From positions 1-64,000 of the forward strand of contig JASANH010000670.1 in assembly GCA_030248295.1 (NCBI GenBank): DNA of 64,000 nucleotides. Reading direction: 5' to 3'. Below, one piece after another: positions 54,057 to 64,000 of this stretch. The notes under the pieces are model-generated. The model made no database searches and was not told the DNA's origin. It saw nothing but the letters and a program-made list of their open reading frames with translations. Numbering within the stretch: position 1 is the first letter of the stretch; every line of letters starts with the position of its first letter. The translations under genes and the position numbers were made by a program. The DNA comes from Mesodorylaimus sp. YZB2_4. Lineage: Eukaryota; Nematoda; Enoplea; Dorylaimida; Dorylaimidae.

Positions 54057-56660
54057 ATGGTTGGCACAGGGGCGAGTCCAGCCGGAGTGTCACCGCCACC
54101 AATCGAGCCGATTCCACCTGAAGTCTTTAGCGCTTTGAATGCACCGTCGAGTTCTTCTTCGAAAAATTTAGCTAGGGTGTTGGTACGTTATTTTGGGAAG
54201 GGATCTTTGGAGGTTCAGACAAAGTTTCACTTCGATCAGCATGGCAACGCAAGCGTGCAATATTCTGGGCAACCACAATTTTTGCCGCTTCTTGACAGGT
54301 AAAGCAGGTTTGTGTCACTTGTGATACAGGCGCGGAGCAGACCTTTGTGGGCTGGAAACTCTGGCGCGGATCCAAGGTGACACGGATCTGGCGCATGTGC
54401 GTTATTGGCCGACTACTAGCATGCTTTTGGATGCGTCAGTAAATCGCATGCAGTTGATGGGGTTGGCATTGCTGGAACTGGAATTGCAAGGTAAGAAGTG
54501 TGCTCCTTTTGCAGCTTTAGTCGTGCAGCAGGCATCTTTTCAACTGCTGATGGGTCAAAATTGGCTGAAGGAAGCTGTGGCCGCGGATATCCTGTTGAGC
54601 GCGAACGCGATCAGTTTCAATAAGGGCCCATGGTGTAGCTTGGCCACTCGAGTTTTCTATTGGTCGGCGGGTAAGTCAGACACCCCAGGTCTTTATTTGA
54701 TTCGCCCGGCTAAGGTTCCGCCTAGGTCGCAAATCGTGGTCAAGTGCTGGCCATCTCGAGTTTTACGGAGAGAAACGCTCTTGGTTGAGGCTGCTCAATT
54801 AGCACCAGGGCTCGTTATCCCCAGGTCGCTGATAAAGAACCAGGCAGCAGTGTCTATCGTAGTTTGCAACACAACTGCGAAACCAGTGGTTTTTCCCTCT
54901 CGTCGTTGGGTATCTGAGGGTATCGGATGTGAGATGTTGGAAAGTGGGGGCCCATTAGAGCTCGGGGCTCTCGAGCAAGTCGCGAATGGGACAAGGCGGG
55001 ACATGGCCACCAAGTCCAACAAGCAGGACAAGGCTGTGCGAGACGGGGAGGGATACCCTGGGTTTTTATATCGGGAATCAGGTGTGAGGCGGGAGAAGTT
55101 AAATCGCCTTCTACAGAGGCCGGCTTATTTGTTGAATTCGGATTGGGAACAGGTGCGCGAGTGCGTTTTGTCTAACAACGATGTGTTCGCGTTGGCCATC
55201 GAGAAAGTGACAAAGACGACCTGGGCCGAACACAAGGTCGATACTGGCGATGCCAAGCCGATCAGGTGCAAGCCGCGTAGGTTGATTGAGGCCCAGAAGC
55301 CAGTCGTCAAAGCTGAAACTGACAAACTCTTGTCGGTGGGATGGAAAGTGCCCTCTCAGTCACCCTGGTCCTCTCCCATCTATCTTGTCGAGAAAAAGGA
55401 TAATACGTTTCGGATGACTATCGATTTTCGTGCTGTCAACGAGGTGACAAAGAAAGACGCCTACCGCTCGTTGAACATTGAGGAAATCTTGGACACGATG
55501 CGGGGTGCCAAGGTGTTCGCCGTCCTTGATATGATGTCTGGTTATCATCAGGTGCCTATGGACCCTGAATCAAGGGCTAAAACCGCTTTTGTCACGCAGT
55601 ATGGCGTTTCCGAATACACGACTATGCCTTTTGGGTTGGCCAATGCACCAGCAGAGTTCCAGCGGCCGGTCGTCGAGGTAAGTGGATGGCAAAGTTGCAG
55701 GAGTATGATTTCCATGTTTACTATGCGGGGGGGGGGAGGGAACGTGGTGCCAGACTTGCTCTCTCGCTGGCTTGGCGCTGCGGCGATCTTGCCTGTTTGC
55801 GCTCCAACAAAAGATGAATGCTTCGAGCCATCGAACGATTTTGACGGTCAAGAACCATCAGAGGAGGTCTCAGAGAGCATCATGAATGAGGCATAGGTGG
55901 CAGTTCGTCTAGCGGATGCAATTGCCAGCCCTAGGGTTCTGCATGAGATGCAGCTTTTGGACAAGGAACTCTAACCGATTATGCAAGAATCGGATGAGAG
56001 TGGTAAACTAGCCCAGGAGAAGTCTTTGACGGGAATTGGGTCCTTTGTCATCGCTAGGCACCACGGAAAGACCCTTTTGGACAGGTGTTCATGCGACTCG
56101 TTTTGCCCTACGCGTCTAGGTCGCTCGTTTTTGAGCAGATGTACTCGGGGCGGGGGGTTATCATCCAGAATTTTTGCGGTTATTAGCAACTTTGAGCAAA
56201 AAGTTTTTCTGGCCATCTTTGCGCGCGGACTTGCAGGAATGGGCATCGTGATGCGTCGATTGCGCCAACAGGAAGCAGGCTAGTAAGAAACAGAGGACGC
56301 TCTTGGGCCTGATGCCAGTGGCGGGCGCATTCGAGCGCGTAGCTATTGATGTGATGGGGCCCTCACCAGAGACAGGCGACGGGAATCGGTACATTTTGGT
56401 TTTGATCTGTTCCTTTACGAAAATGATCGAGATTCATGCTTTACCAGATGTGAAGTCTAAGCGTGTGGTTAAAGCCCTCGTGGGTTGGATCGCGCGGTAT
56501 GGGGTCCCTAAGCAGCTGTTGTCAAACCGAGGTTTGAATTTTTTGTCACGGGTGCGTGTGCAGCTTTCGGCATCCACAAGGAGAACACGGCTAGCTTTCA
56601 CCCACAGACTACCTACGACATGCGTAGGTAGCTTTGTGATCCTGGCTTTTATCGTTTAGT
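54057..56660 (+). mobile_element. Ty3 (gypsy) LTR retrotransposon fossil, protease to integrase
   Basis: A gag end/protease-like part (LEVQTKFHF..; CDTGAEQTF) is followed by a long RT frame: HKVDTGDAKPIRCKPRRLIE, WKVPSQSPWSSPIYLVEKKD, RMTIDFRAVNEVTKKDAY, FAVLDMMSGYHQVPMDP and TTMPFGLANAPAEFQR. The part carrying the RT catalytic DD motif and RNase H is shortened to a remnant (VPDLLSRW), and an integrase core segment (AFERVAIDVMGPSPETGDGN, ARYGVPKQLLSNRG) ends near 56580. No LTRs were found. It has several breaks and at least one large internal loss, so it is a fossil. Its lineage differs from the Ty3 fossil at 9.7 kb. Confidence 0.85.
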
Positions 56661-57044
56661 TACGACAAGTGGTACAGAGGCCTTCTCGGCCAGTGTGCAT
56701 GTATGATTGAAAGAAACGTGGGTATAGGGATGTACTCTCAGACCCATGCTTTTATCATAAATCTATGATAATCAGGAGCCAAACGTTCGTCCGCCCGTCT
56801 ATCCAAGACTTCTTTTTAACACAGGAAAACCAGTTCTCGTCGATTTTTTCAAGTTTTTTGGTCATGGCCACCCTCGATCACAACAGGAAAGTTATGCAGA
56901 ATTTCAGGCTCTGAAACGATGCATTAATTTTTTCCTCGATTTTTTATCCGATCATGAATTCATTCATGGCATTATCAGACCGATCGATCATCAATCAATA
57001 TTGAAGTTTAATTTCTATTCACACTTTTTTCAGAACAAGTAGAG
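56661..57044. other. No recognised feature
   Basis: T-rich sequence upstream of the Harbinger transposase copy B. No N-terminal exon like that of copy A could be found in it. Confidence 0.5.
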
Positions 57045-58773
57045 CATGGAACCAGTCGCAGCCGTGCTTTTGCATCGCTCTATCAAGTTATCATTGGTCT
57101 ACGCTACTTGGCAACAAACTCTTTTCAAGTGGTTATCGGTGACACGGTTGAAATTAGTTAGTCATCGGCGTGCAGGGCCCTTCATCGCTTTCTGAAAGCA
57201 TTGATCGTCCATGTGAACCAGTTTATAAAGTTTCCAACAGCAGCTACCGTCGACAGTATTAAGCGCGGATTTTATGATGTGGCGGAATTCCCAAATGTGG
57301 TTGGCTTAGCCGACGGAACACACGTCAGAATTTCGTCGCCAGCGGAGATTAAAGAAGCCTTTATTAATCAAAAAGGATTTTCGAGCATAAACGTGCAAGG
57401 AATTTGCGACAGGGAAGGTGCTTTCATCCATATTTACGCTAACTGGCCAGGAAGCACCCACGACCCACGGGTTTCAAAGAATCAAATGTGGTAAGAAAAT
57501 TTCTTCGATCTGTTGAGTGCGATGAGAATGGAGAGCTAAAAGTTTTGATCAGACCTGGGTAGCTTGTAGGAATGATCACTGTATCAAGGTGCACTCGTGA
57601 GCTTGTACGAGTGAAAGGGGGGTTAAGGTATAGGCGTATTTTTCGGGATCTTAGAAGGCTGGAAAATATTAAAAAAGCCTTGGTAAATCAGGGAAAATGC
57701 GAATTTTGGAGCTATAAACAAGGAAAACTCAGTTTGCATTTTCAAAGGTTTCAAAATCCGAATCTCCTCCCTTTTCTGCGTGTCTGTTAATCATGCTGTA
57801 TATCAGTAGTCACTTAAAATTGATTCAGTGAGACAGTGTGAAAAAATTAAGGAAAAATTCTTGTTTGATAAATCTTGAAAAATGATTTCCAGTCCTTGTA
57901 TGAACCCTGTTTTGAGAGGTTGTCACATTTCTATGCCCATCAAAAAATAGGATTGGCCAATAAGAAATACTTTTCTCATTATCCAACTTATGTTCAAGAC
58001 ATTCTTTAAAGTCTTCTATCGTCCTAAGGGAACACTTTATTTGTATCTATCTGTATGCAAATGACTAAGCCGACTGTGGAATGTTCACGAAAAATATGCC
58101 CGTTTATTAGGGTGCTGCATATTGCGATCAGTTTTTCGTTCGAGAGTCCTCTGATATGAAACAGCAGTGATTTAAATTGACTGCACACGAAGCCTTTCAA
58201 CCAAACATCACAAAAGTCTTACTGCCCTAATTAGGAAATGCTGCCCCGATTCCCGCATGCATGCCCTGCATTTGCTGCCCTGCATGCAAGGATTTATTAT
58301 TGCTGTAATGCTATTTTTCTTTGCAGCGGCTTCTAATAGAGTCACTGCCGGATAAGAGTTGACTTTTGGGCGACTCCGGTTACGCCTGCACCCTGTATTT
58401 GTTGACGCCATTCCCAAACGCCGATGGTCGTTATAAGCGACATTTCAACAAAGCTCATCGGAAGACGAGGGTCCTGATCGAGCAAGTTTTTGGTCGGTGG
58501 GAAAGGAGGTTCGCCATTTTGCGCATCGAAATGCGATTCCAGCAACTCACTGTTACCTCGATGGCCATTGTTTGTTGTGCGATGTTACACAATCTTTCCG
58601 TCTCGAAGAATCTGCCTGATTTTGAAGACGAAGGTGATGTAATCGATGGTGACATGATGGAAGCCTTAGTTTCAGATCAGCCAAACGGCGAAGTGTCTCG
58701 ATTTCGTGAATTAATTGCCGTTTGTTTTTTCGATGATTGTGACACATCTTATTTCTTTGCGAGCATACAGTAA
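57045..58773 (+). pseudogene. PIF/Harbinger DDE transposase, copy B
   Basis: Same family as copy A: SLYQVIIGLRYLATNSFQVV, then FLKALIVHVNQFIKFPTAAT, VVGLADGTHVRISS (first Asp), YANWPGSTHDPRV (second Asp), GDSGYACTLYLLTPFPNADG, VLIEQVFGRWERRFAILRIE (Glu) and SMAIVCCAMLHNLSVSKNLP. A nonsense codon follows GDTVEIS near 57156. About 830 bases between a gtaaga donor-like site (57493) and a ttgcag (58325) separate the second and third blocks; copy A has only about 200 bases there, so this is either a long intron or an insertion. The N-terminal exon is missing. Likely dead. Confidence 0.85.
57495..58325 (+). other. Intron or insertion inside Harbinger copy B
   Basis: AT-rich stretch bounded by gtaagaaa and ttgcag. 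A short plus-strand frame (57572-57790) is basic but unrecognised. Confidence 0.4.
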
Positions 58774-58849
58774 ACATCAGGAATAACATAAAAATGAAGA
58801 AAAACTCTTAAACGAGAACACATGGAAAGGGTAAATGAATTATTCTACA

Positions 58850-59060
58850 AAACATCGTCATCGTCATCGATACGGCCATTGGCGCGTGACAAAGCCTGTA
58901 TCTCAAATCGTAGCTTCTTGGCTGCAAGTTTATAATATTGCGTTTTTGCAGCCAGATTAGCTTTTTCACTTTCCAACTTCTCAGCCTCTCATTCCAAGAC
59001 TTTGCACATCAGGCTGTCTTTTTTTTCACGAGCTGTGCTAAAAGGGACCATTGTGGATAC
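58850..59060 (-). pseudogene. Harbinger Myb/SANT-like accessory protein, C-terminal part (copy B)
   Basis: The minus strand reads EAEKLESEKANLAAKTQYYK then LAAKKLRFEIQALSRANG and a poly-Asp end (RIDDDDDDVL, stop near 58849). The coiled-coil LxAKTxYYKLAAKKL matches copy A's ending (899-977). It converges on the transposase stop at about 58773, repeating the tail-to-tail layout of copy A. The upstream part, including the SANT domain, is not found before 59.1 kb. Confidence 0.65.
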
Positions 59061-59069
59061 GGCCCCAGG

Positions 59070-59599
59070 TCATACAGTGAAAAAAGTCAGGGCCAGGTAA
59101 GACAGTGACAGTGAGAAGTGATTGGCTCAAACACATAAAATTCTTTTTTCCTGTCTTGTGGCTTTTTGCAATACGAACGTGTTGAAATGACCGCAGAGAA
59201 CATTGAAAGATTTACTGGCCTCCTTCTGTGCGGTCACCGGTCAAAATTCAAACTGCGAGTGTTGCTGGTTAAAATTCTTTCTCCGTTTTCGTCACTGTCC
59301 GGTTTCGTACCCGTAAACCACAGTTTACATAATATACCGATTTTTATCTTCATCTTTTCCATTCAAAGTTGAAGGAGGGTAGATAATTTTTAGCACACTT
59401 GTTTGCTTTCTGGGTCATGTCGTGCCATGTCATACTTTATCCGAGCACTATAAAGCGCACTCGAGGGCAGAGGAACACATATTTGACAATCATATTTGTA
59501 CCGAGGCGGGAATCGAACCCTCCCTGTAAATGCGCTGTGTGTTTTACTTGTGTCTATCCAAGCAAGTTGCCCTCAAAAATTCGAGCTCATGCACCCGTA
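59070..59599. other. Short stretch with a minus-strand B-box-like word
   Basis: On the minus strand ggttcgattcccgcctcggt (ending at 59500) is a good pol III B box with a 3' acceptor-like tail, but no A box or pairing acceptor stem precedes it. It may be a SINE tail or tRNA relic. A perfect tRNA is ruled out. Confidence 0.3.
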
Positions 59600-59880
59600 T
59601 CATCACGAATTATGTATTTTCATATGGTTCAGTCCGGGCAGGGTCCATGCTTCTCCGTTCTTTTCCCCTTTTCCTGGGTTGCTGCTTTTCGTAGATTCGC
59701 ATTAACTTCGCCCACGTCTTTTCTGAGAGTGTCCATGCACAACTCTTTGGTCGACCAAGCGGTCGTTTTCTTGTGCGACCGACTTCCATCGCTGTACTGT
59801 ACGCGATACTAAATCCTGGTATCCGCAAATCACATGTCCATACAGTACGCATTTTTGCGAGCCCCATTACTTCCCACGAT
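59600..59880 (-). pseudogene. LINE C-terminal tail (GRPxxxWxDTLRKD type)
   Basis: The minus strand gives PGFSIAYSTAMEVGRTRKRP followed by LGRPK, then MDTLRKDVGEVNANLRKAAT in a second frame, and a WRSM-like end. This matches the tail of LINE endonuclease/RT proteins (RRPxxSIAxxAMxL...GRRPRGRPKxRWxDTLRKDL...A.DRxxWR). Only the tail remains, with a frame change in the middle. It is separate from the RT fragment at 60.5 kb, which is on the other strand. Confidence 0.6.
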
Positions 59881-59884
59881 TAGC

Positions 59885-60458
59885 AGACAACGACTCCGTC
59901 GTAAGTGTGCTTGCCAGCCTTAACTGGCGCCAGCCTGTCGAGGAAATCTTTCGCTGACACGTATGATAATGAAAGATTTAGTGTTTTTGAGCGTTGTGTG
60001 ATCACCAAGTCCACTTACATGGGGTCTTTGTCTGTCGTATTGCTAGGCTGTATTATGAGATAGAACAACTGGAAATTTCAAAATAACTGGCTAACCAACA
60101 TTCATTTTCGTCAATGTTAACGTCAGTAGCAAATTGAAGCTTTTTAGACCCCCTTCTGGGAACTTATCAAAAATTTACTGATCCAAGTCAGTCGCAACTC
60201 ACGACCGGATAGGATGGGGGTTTGACGGATCGGATCGGATCGGATGCTTCGGATCGGATTGGATCATGTGAAATACTTGTAAAATTTTAAAAAATTAATA
60301 ACGCATTAACTTTTTTCCGAAAGGCCTCTCCATAACAAGCAAAAGTACTTATTATCATGGTGCCATGGCGCAAGCAACGCCTTCGGAAAGCCTTGCCACA
60401 CAGCTCATCATGGACCACTGAATACTTTACAACAAAATGAAGTAAAATAAGAAGACAA
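59885..60458. repeat. Mostly featureless, with a GGATC microsatellite
   Basis: At 60229-60267 cggatcggatcggatcgg and related words form a short pentanucleotide run. Otherwise nothing is seen. Confidence 0.7.
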
Positions 60459-61160
60459 ATGCTGCTTATAAATGACTGCTACACAGTCACAAAATTTTTC
60501 GTACGCCGGGCAAAGATATTAGGGGCGTTGACACTTTATCTAGGACGCGAAAGAAAACTTGGCAATCACGCAGATGACACTAACTTGCTGACTGGATGTT
60601 CGAAATCGATCGAACGAATTTCCCCTGCCTGCGATATGGATAGACGAGCGTCAGATGCAACACTCAAACGAGCGAAGACCAAAATCCTGCTGATTGGGAT
60701 CATCAACAGGCGTGGATTAGGAAAGGAGCTAATGCATTTTGTAGTTGATAAACTGAAAATATATGGATTTTATATTAGCAGGGATGGCATGGAAAAGCAG
60801 AAAACTGGGCATGTGTCAGGAATCACGTTGGTGGACTTAAGGGAAAAATTCTGACCTCAGAAATTTCATATTTCGGGAGAATATCTGCCGGGCTAACTTT
60901 AACTATTTATCAAAGCTGTGGTAATTGGCCTCAATGACCAGAAGCTAACTTGCAAAGGTTCATCAGAAGGAAAATTTACGTATACCTCTGGCACCCAGCA
61001 AACGTCAATCATCTTTGCCCTTGTCCAGCCAAATTTTATCCTTGTCCAAAGTCGTTGATCTACACTCTAAAATATTGCGAAGTCCCTGAAATGGAGGAGT
61101 ATTAAAAAATCCAATCTTATGTCGAAAAATGTCAGCGAAGCGGATGCAAATATGTTAAAG
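60459..61160 (+). pseudogene. LINE (non-LTR) reverse transcriptase, C-terminal fragment
   Basis: HADDTNLLTGCSKSIERI contains the RT active-site box (usual YADDT, here HADDT), followed by DATLKRAKTKILLIG and the thumb-like LKIYGFYISRDGMEK. The next frame adds LQRFIRRKIYVYLWHPANVN and SLIYTLKYCEVPEMEEY, the post-RT FxWGGKR.. / GGLGxxD region. Upstream fingers and endonuclease are missing (5' truncation, as is usual for LINEs), and at least one frame change follows 60854. Confidence 0.75.
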
Positions 61161-61551
61161 TAAGAGAAAGCCAAGGAGCAAGGCTCAGCTTGAATGCGCA
61201 AAATCAATTTCATCCTGGTAAAATATGTACATGTTCAACCGAATATAAGTGCTATCATTGATCAAAGATTAGAACATTTTCAAGTTTGTAACAAACTTGA
61301 TAATTCTTCGGTGAATTAATTTAAAAAAAAGTTTTCACAGTTTTCCAGTTTGTCGATGTCCATTTAAGTCATTTTATATATTTATCTATAGTACTCACGG
61401 CCTTTTTTTGCATCGACTGCCATGAAAATTTCACAGCTTTGATATACCCAAATCAGCTTGTTATGGTACAATGTGAAATCATCGAGATCGCTTGCTGGTG
61501 CTCAATGGGTTTAGACCAATGTGAACAAAACGAGCAAAATCGTCAACGTTT

Positions 61552-61947
61552 TTGCCTGGCTTAACGAACTGCCTGGTGGTATGGGCCCCTACTACGAATT
61601 GTGATGATCTGAATTGTCAAAATTTTCAAGTATTTGGTCCCGATGGAAGTTGGTACCTGATAGTCAGCAACGGTATCATTTATCGAGGTTTAGCTAAAGA
61701 AAGCAGCAGCAAATCAAGCAGTTGGAGAATCGAAGATACAAGAACGCCAGAAAATATTTGCAAAATCTTTAAAGGATTTGAGCTTGACAGAGGTACGTTT
61801 TTTATAGGGCATGGACTTAAGTCCTTTAGGTGGCAATGGAGCTTCGTTGCGTTTCACCAAAAGTTACAGTTAGACACTCCATGGTGTGCGGGCTACAGAA
61901 AATGGCTCCGATTCGGAGTAAGAACCTTGGAGTCTCGGCGACTCTAA
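61552..61947 (+). CDS. Unidentified 131-residue frame
   Basis: Open from 61552 to 61947: NCLVVWAPTTNCDDLNCQNF, FQVFGPDGSWYLIVSNGIIY, a Ser/Lys stretch, and WSFVAFHQKLQLDTPWCAG. No family recognised. It lies 400 bases after the LINE RT fragment on the same strand and could be part of that element's 3' region. The first codon is not an ATG, so it is probably an exon or relic. Confidence 0.25.
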   Translation: MPGLTNCLVVWAPTTNCDDLNCQNFQVFGPDGSWYLIVSNGIIYRGLAKESSSKSSSWRIEDTRTPENICKIFKGFELDRGTFFIGHGLKSFRWQWSFVAFHQKLQLDTPWCAGYRKWLRFGVRTLESRRL

Positions 61948-61949
61948 AA

Positions 61950-63165
61950 CACATTTTAAACTCGTTTTCTGCATAAGACTGAGCGATGGAAATAAGTTCA
62001 TGGATTATTAATTCATTTCCTGACGATTGGGGGAGCTATGAGCTTCGGATGCTACGATAACTTGAATTTAGAAGAGAATGACAAGGAGCCTGATAGAATG
62101 CTGCAACCACGACCAGTGTCTCCGTATCTACCTACAGTGCGCGTCAAGGACCAGTTTCGACGTGAACTGCGGGCGATTTTAAAAAGAATTTTAAGAAACG
62201 GGATGAGGTTTCACGAGGAAGAACCAGATTATATTTTTATGATTGTGAAGATGATTTAGTGATGGTCATCAGTTTTACCCTGCCGACTTATAGATAAAAC
62301 TGCCAATGCCACAATCAATGTAGACGCGTGCATGAGTACATTTCTCATGTGTTCATTCTTATTTTGTTTGGGGCACACTAGCCTATGTTCTAATAGTCTT
62401 ATTGTTAGTTACCAGGAAGCAAGTACGCACTTTCATAAAACTACAGCATGTTTAACCATGAAATAGTCGTTTTCTTATGTCTTCCTTGTCATCAACTTAT
62501 ATCTTGCTGCAAGTGCTGTCGTGGCCTACGTCCACATTTAGCAGGGTCATGCTAGAGTATTGTAATGTTATCACACTATTTTAAAATCATTTTTCAAAAT
62601 TAAAAATTCGTAATAATTATATTATGTGTGCATTGCTAAATTACTGCCATTTCCTTCATATCGAATTTAGTGAGCAAGATCAAAAACAAAATTACTAAAG
62701 ACAGCAATGGCCTCTTTTACAGTGTGCCTCTCTTAAGCATACGAAAGCGAGTAGACTGCGACTAAACCTGTGCATCTTGCTCCTTGGTGGCAATTTTCCG
62801 CTCCAGCAACTAAACTTCTTTTAGGAGTACGTGGTGAAACGCTCTTTATCCAGACTCCGGGCCTTGGACTCCAGACTCCACAGGCTTCGTGTTCGGAGTC
62901 AGGGAGTCGTGGTGAAACAGGCCCAGGTCAATCATCATCCATTTTGCACCGCCAAATGTCTGCTAGAGCCCGCGAAGCTGAAATTCGAGAAAAGCCCGTG
63001 CCCTTTACCAGATTCAAGGGACCCGTCATGATATCAAAGACGGCCTAGAATGGCGCGAAAATTCGAAATGCAGATGAGGGTCAGGCAAAAAACATTTGAG
63101 CTTCGACTCGGGTACATACTCGTTTCTGAATTCCTTCCTCAAACTATATGCATAAGCACTGCTCT
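61950..63165. other. No recognised gene
   Basis: A basic 73-residue frame at 62038-62259 (FRRELRAILKRILRNGMRFH) is unrecognised. Between 62826 and 62920 gtggtgaaac and ggagtc words repeat in direct and inverted orientation. 62280-62760 is AT-rich and shows nothing. Confidence 0.4.
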
Positions 63166-63167
63166 AG

Positions 63168-63235
63168 TTTGTGAGCTAAACTTGGTAAATTCACCACATG
63201 GCTAGCCTGGCCCCAGTTCCAGGTTCGATCCTCGC
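63168..63235 (+). repeat. tRNA-like relic with A/B-box words
   Basis: tgagctaaacttggt resembles an A box and aggttcgatcctcgc is a good B box about 50 bases later, but the stems do not pair. A SINE head or pseudo-tRNA. Confidence 0.3.
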
Positions 63236-63239
63236 TAAA

Positions 63240-64000
63240 TAACCTATTAAATCTCTGGGTAACTTGACTTTCTGCAACGTTGCTACGAGAAGTACAGCAG
63301 CTTGTTATTTAGGGGCTTCGAGGGGAGGAAAACAGACTTTCGACATGCATTTCCTCTTTTGTATCTTTTATATGAAAGTGATCTCTGTTTTACTCGTTGC
63401 CCCTCTGAAAAGACCGATGCTAACTGGTGAAAGCTTGGTAAGCTGTAATGCGCTCAGAGAGGATTTGAGTTCTGATGTGAGAAATGCAGATTCTAGTCAT
63501 ATTTGCAGACCAATATTTCGCGACTATCTCCTGTTCAATGTGTGCCGGCGGCAGATGACTCATGAAACGTTCAGGAAGCGAGCAACGTAATGTCACATGT
63601 AACATGACAGAAATTATGTGCGGCTGTCAAAAAATGTCATGCTTAAAAAACAATCGTTACTTCGCAGCTCCTTATTGTAACCTCAGCGGCAACCTAGGGG
63701 ATACCTTGTCCCAGTGGAAGAACAGCCTTTTCGCGAGGCATGGTTGCAACGATATGCAAGTTACAGGATTCAACCAGAATATCAACGACACATACTTCAT
63801 TTCACACAATGGGCATTTACTAACTGGTTTCTCGAGCTCACGTATGCATGAGCATTTGAGTGAAAGAGATATGACCCTGAAAGAATATCGCACTTTTAGC
63901 AATGGATATCAAAGAATAAAAAGTATCTTGTAAAAAAGTAGCATCAACTTACGATAAAAGTTTTCTTTTTCTGTAGATCCTAATATTTGCATTGGTGAAA
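63240..64000. other. Open but unrecognised plus-strand frames
   Basis: 63264-63590 and 63562-63933 (GCQKMSCLKNNRYFAAPYCN, LSGNLGDTLSQWKNSLFARH, ERDMTLKEYRTFSNGYQRIK) are open. The second has an ATG at 63562 and ends at 63931. No domain is recognised; it may be part of a gene that continues past the window. Confidence 0.3.

Noticed and set aside
59496-59580. tRNA gene on the minus strand (good B box)
   Set aside because: No A box and the acceptor ends do not pair, so at most a SINE or tRNA relic.

Overview
The window comes from a eukaryotic, almost certainly invertebrate animal, genome. Protein-coding stretches are interrupted by short introns with GT..AG borders, there are no operons or ribosome-binding sites, and the recognisable proteins belong to animal mobile-element families: PIF/Harbinger, Kolobok with a THAP domain, piggyBac, hAT, Tc1/mariner, CACTA-like, LINEs, and Ty3 and copia LTR fossils. 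I cannot name the phylum. I see no convincing single-copy host gene, no rRNA, no complete tRNA and no CRISPR.

Layout. 1-2.9 kb: a Harbinger element with its two genes tail to tail. 3-7.4 kb: gene-poor sequence with a tRNA-like relic and a 28-bp tandem array. 7.4-15.9 kb: two minus-strand pieces of a CACTA-like transposase (C-terminal at 7.4-8.1 kb, N-terminal at 14.9-15.9 kb) with a Ty3 fossil and a Tc1/mariner copy between them. 16-19.7 kb: copies of a tiny inverted-repeat element and a copia gag fossil. 20-23.1 kb: an unidentified reading-frame pair and a degenerate integrase-like gene. 24.6-28.6 kb: a pair of 973-bp inverted arms, each carrying an inward-facing LTR, enclosing two spliced minus-strand genes; the right arm abuts a truncated hAT transposase (28.6-30.2 kb). 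31.4-32 kb: the tail of a LINE.

32.1-43.2 kb is the most striking part. A full-length Kolobok-type transposon (38687-43174) has TTAA duplications, TIRs of about 225 bp, a THAP-domain transposase and a convergent partner gene whose end resembles the cytoplasmic ballast domain of P2X7. An inverted, almost identical copy at 32084-34287 lacks about 2.1 kb, including the 3' parts of both genes. The two copies also share about 74 bp outside the TTAA site, so they arose by inverted duplication rather than by two insertions. Between them lie a 212-bp-arm inverted repeat, a zinc-knuckle reading frame, two exons of an unknown gene and a 22-bp minisatellite.

43.9-56.7 kb: a Ty3 gag fossil, a piggyBac C-terminal fragment, an unnamed transposon-like gene, a piggyBac transposase and a Ty3 pol fossil. 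57-59.1 kb: a second Harbinger element, again with tail-to-tail genes. 59.6-61.2 kb: two LINE fragments. 61.2-64 kb: little that can be identified.

The genes here do not form a pathway. What unites the window is nested and inverted mobile DNA. The best candidates for something undescribed are the Kolobok/P2X7-ballast gene pair and the two large inverted-arm structures.
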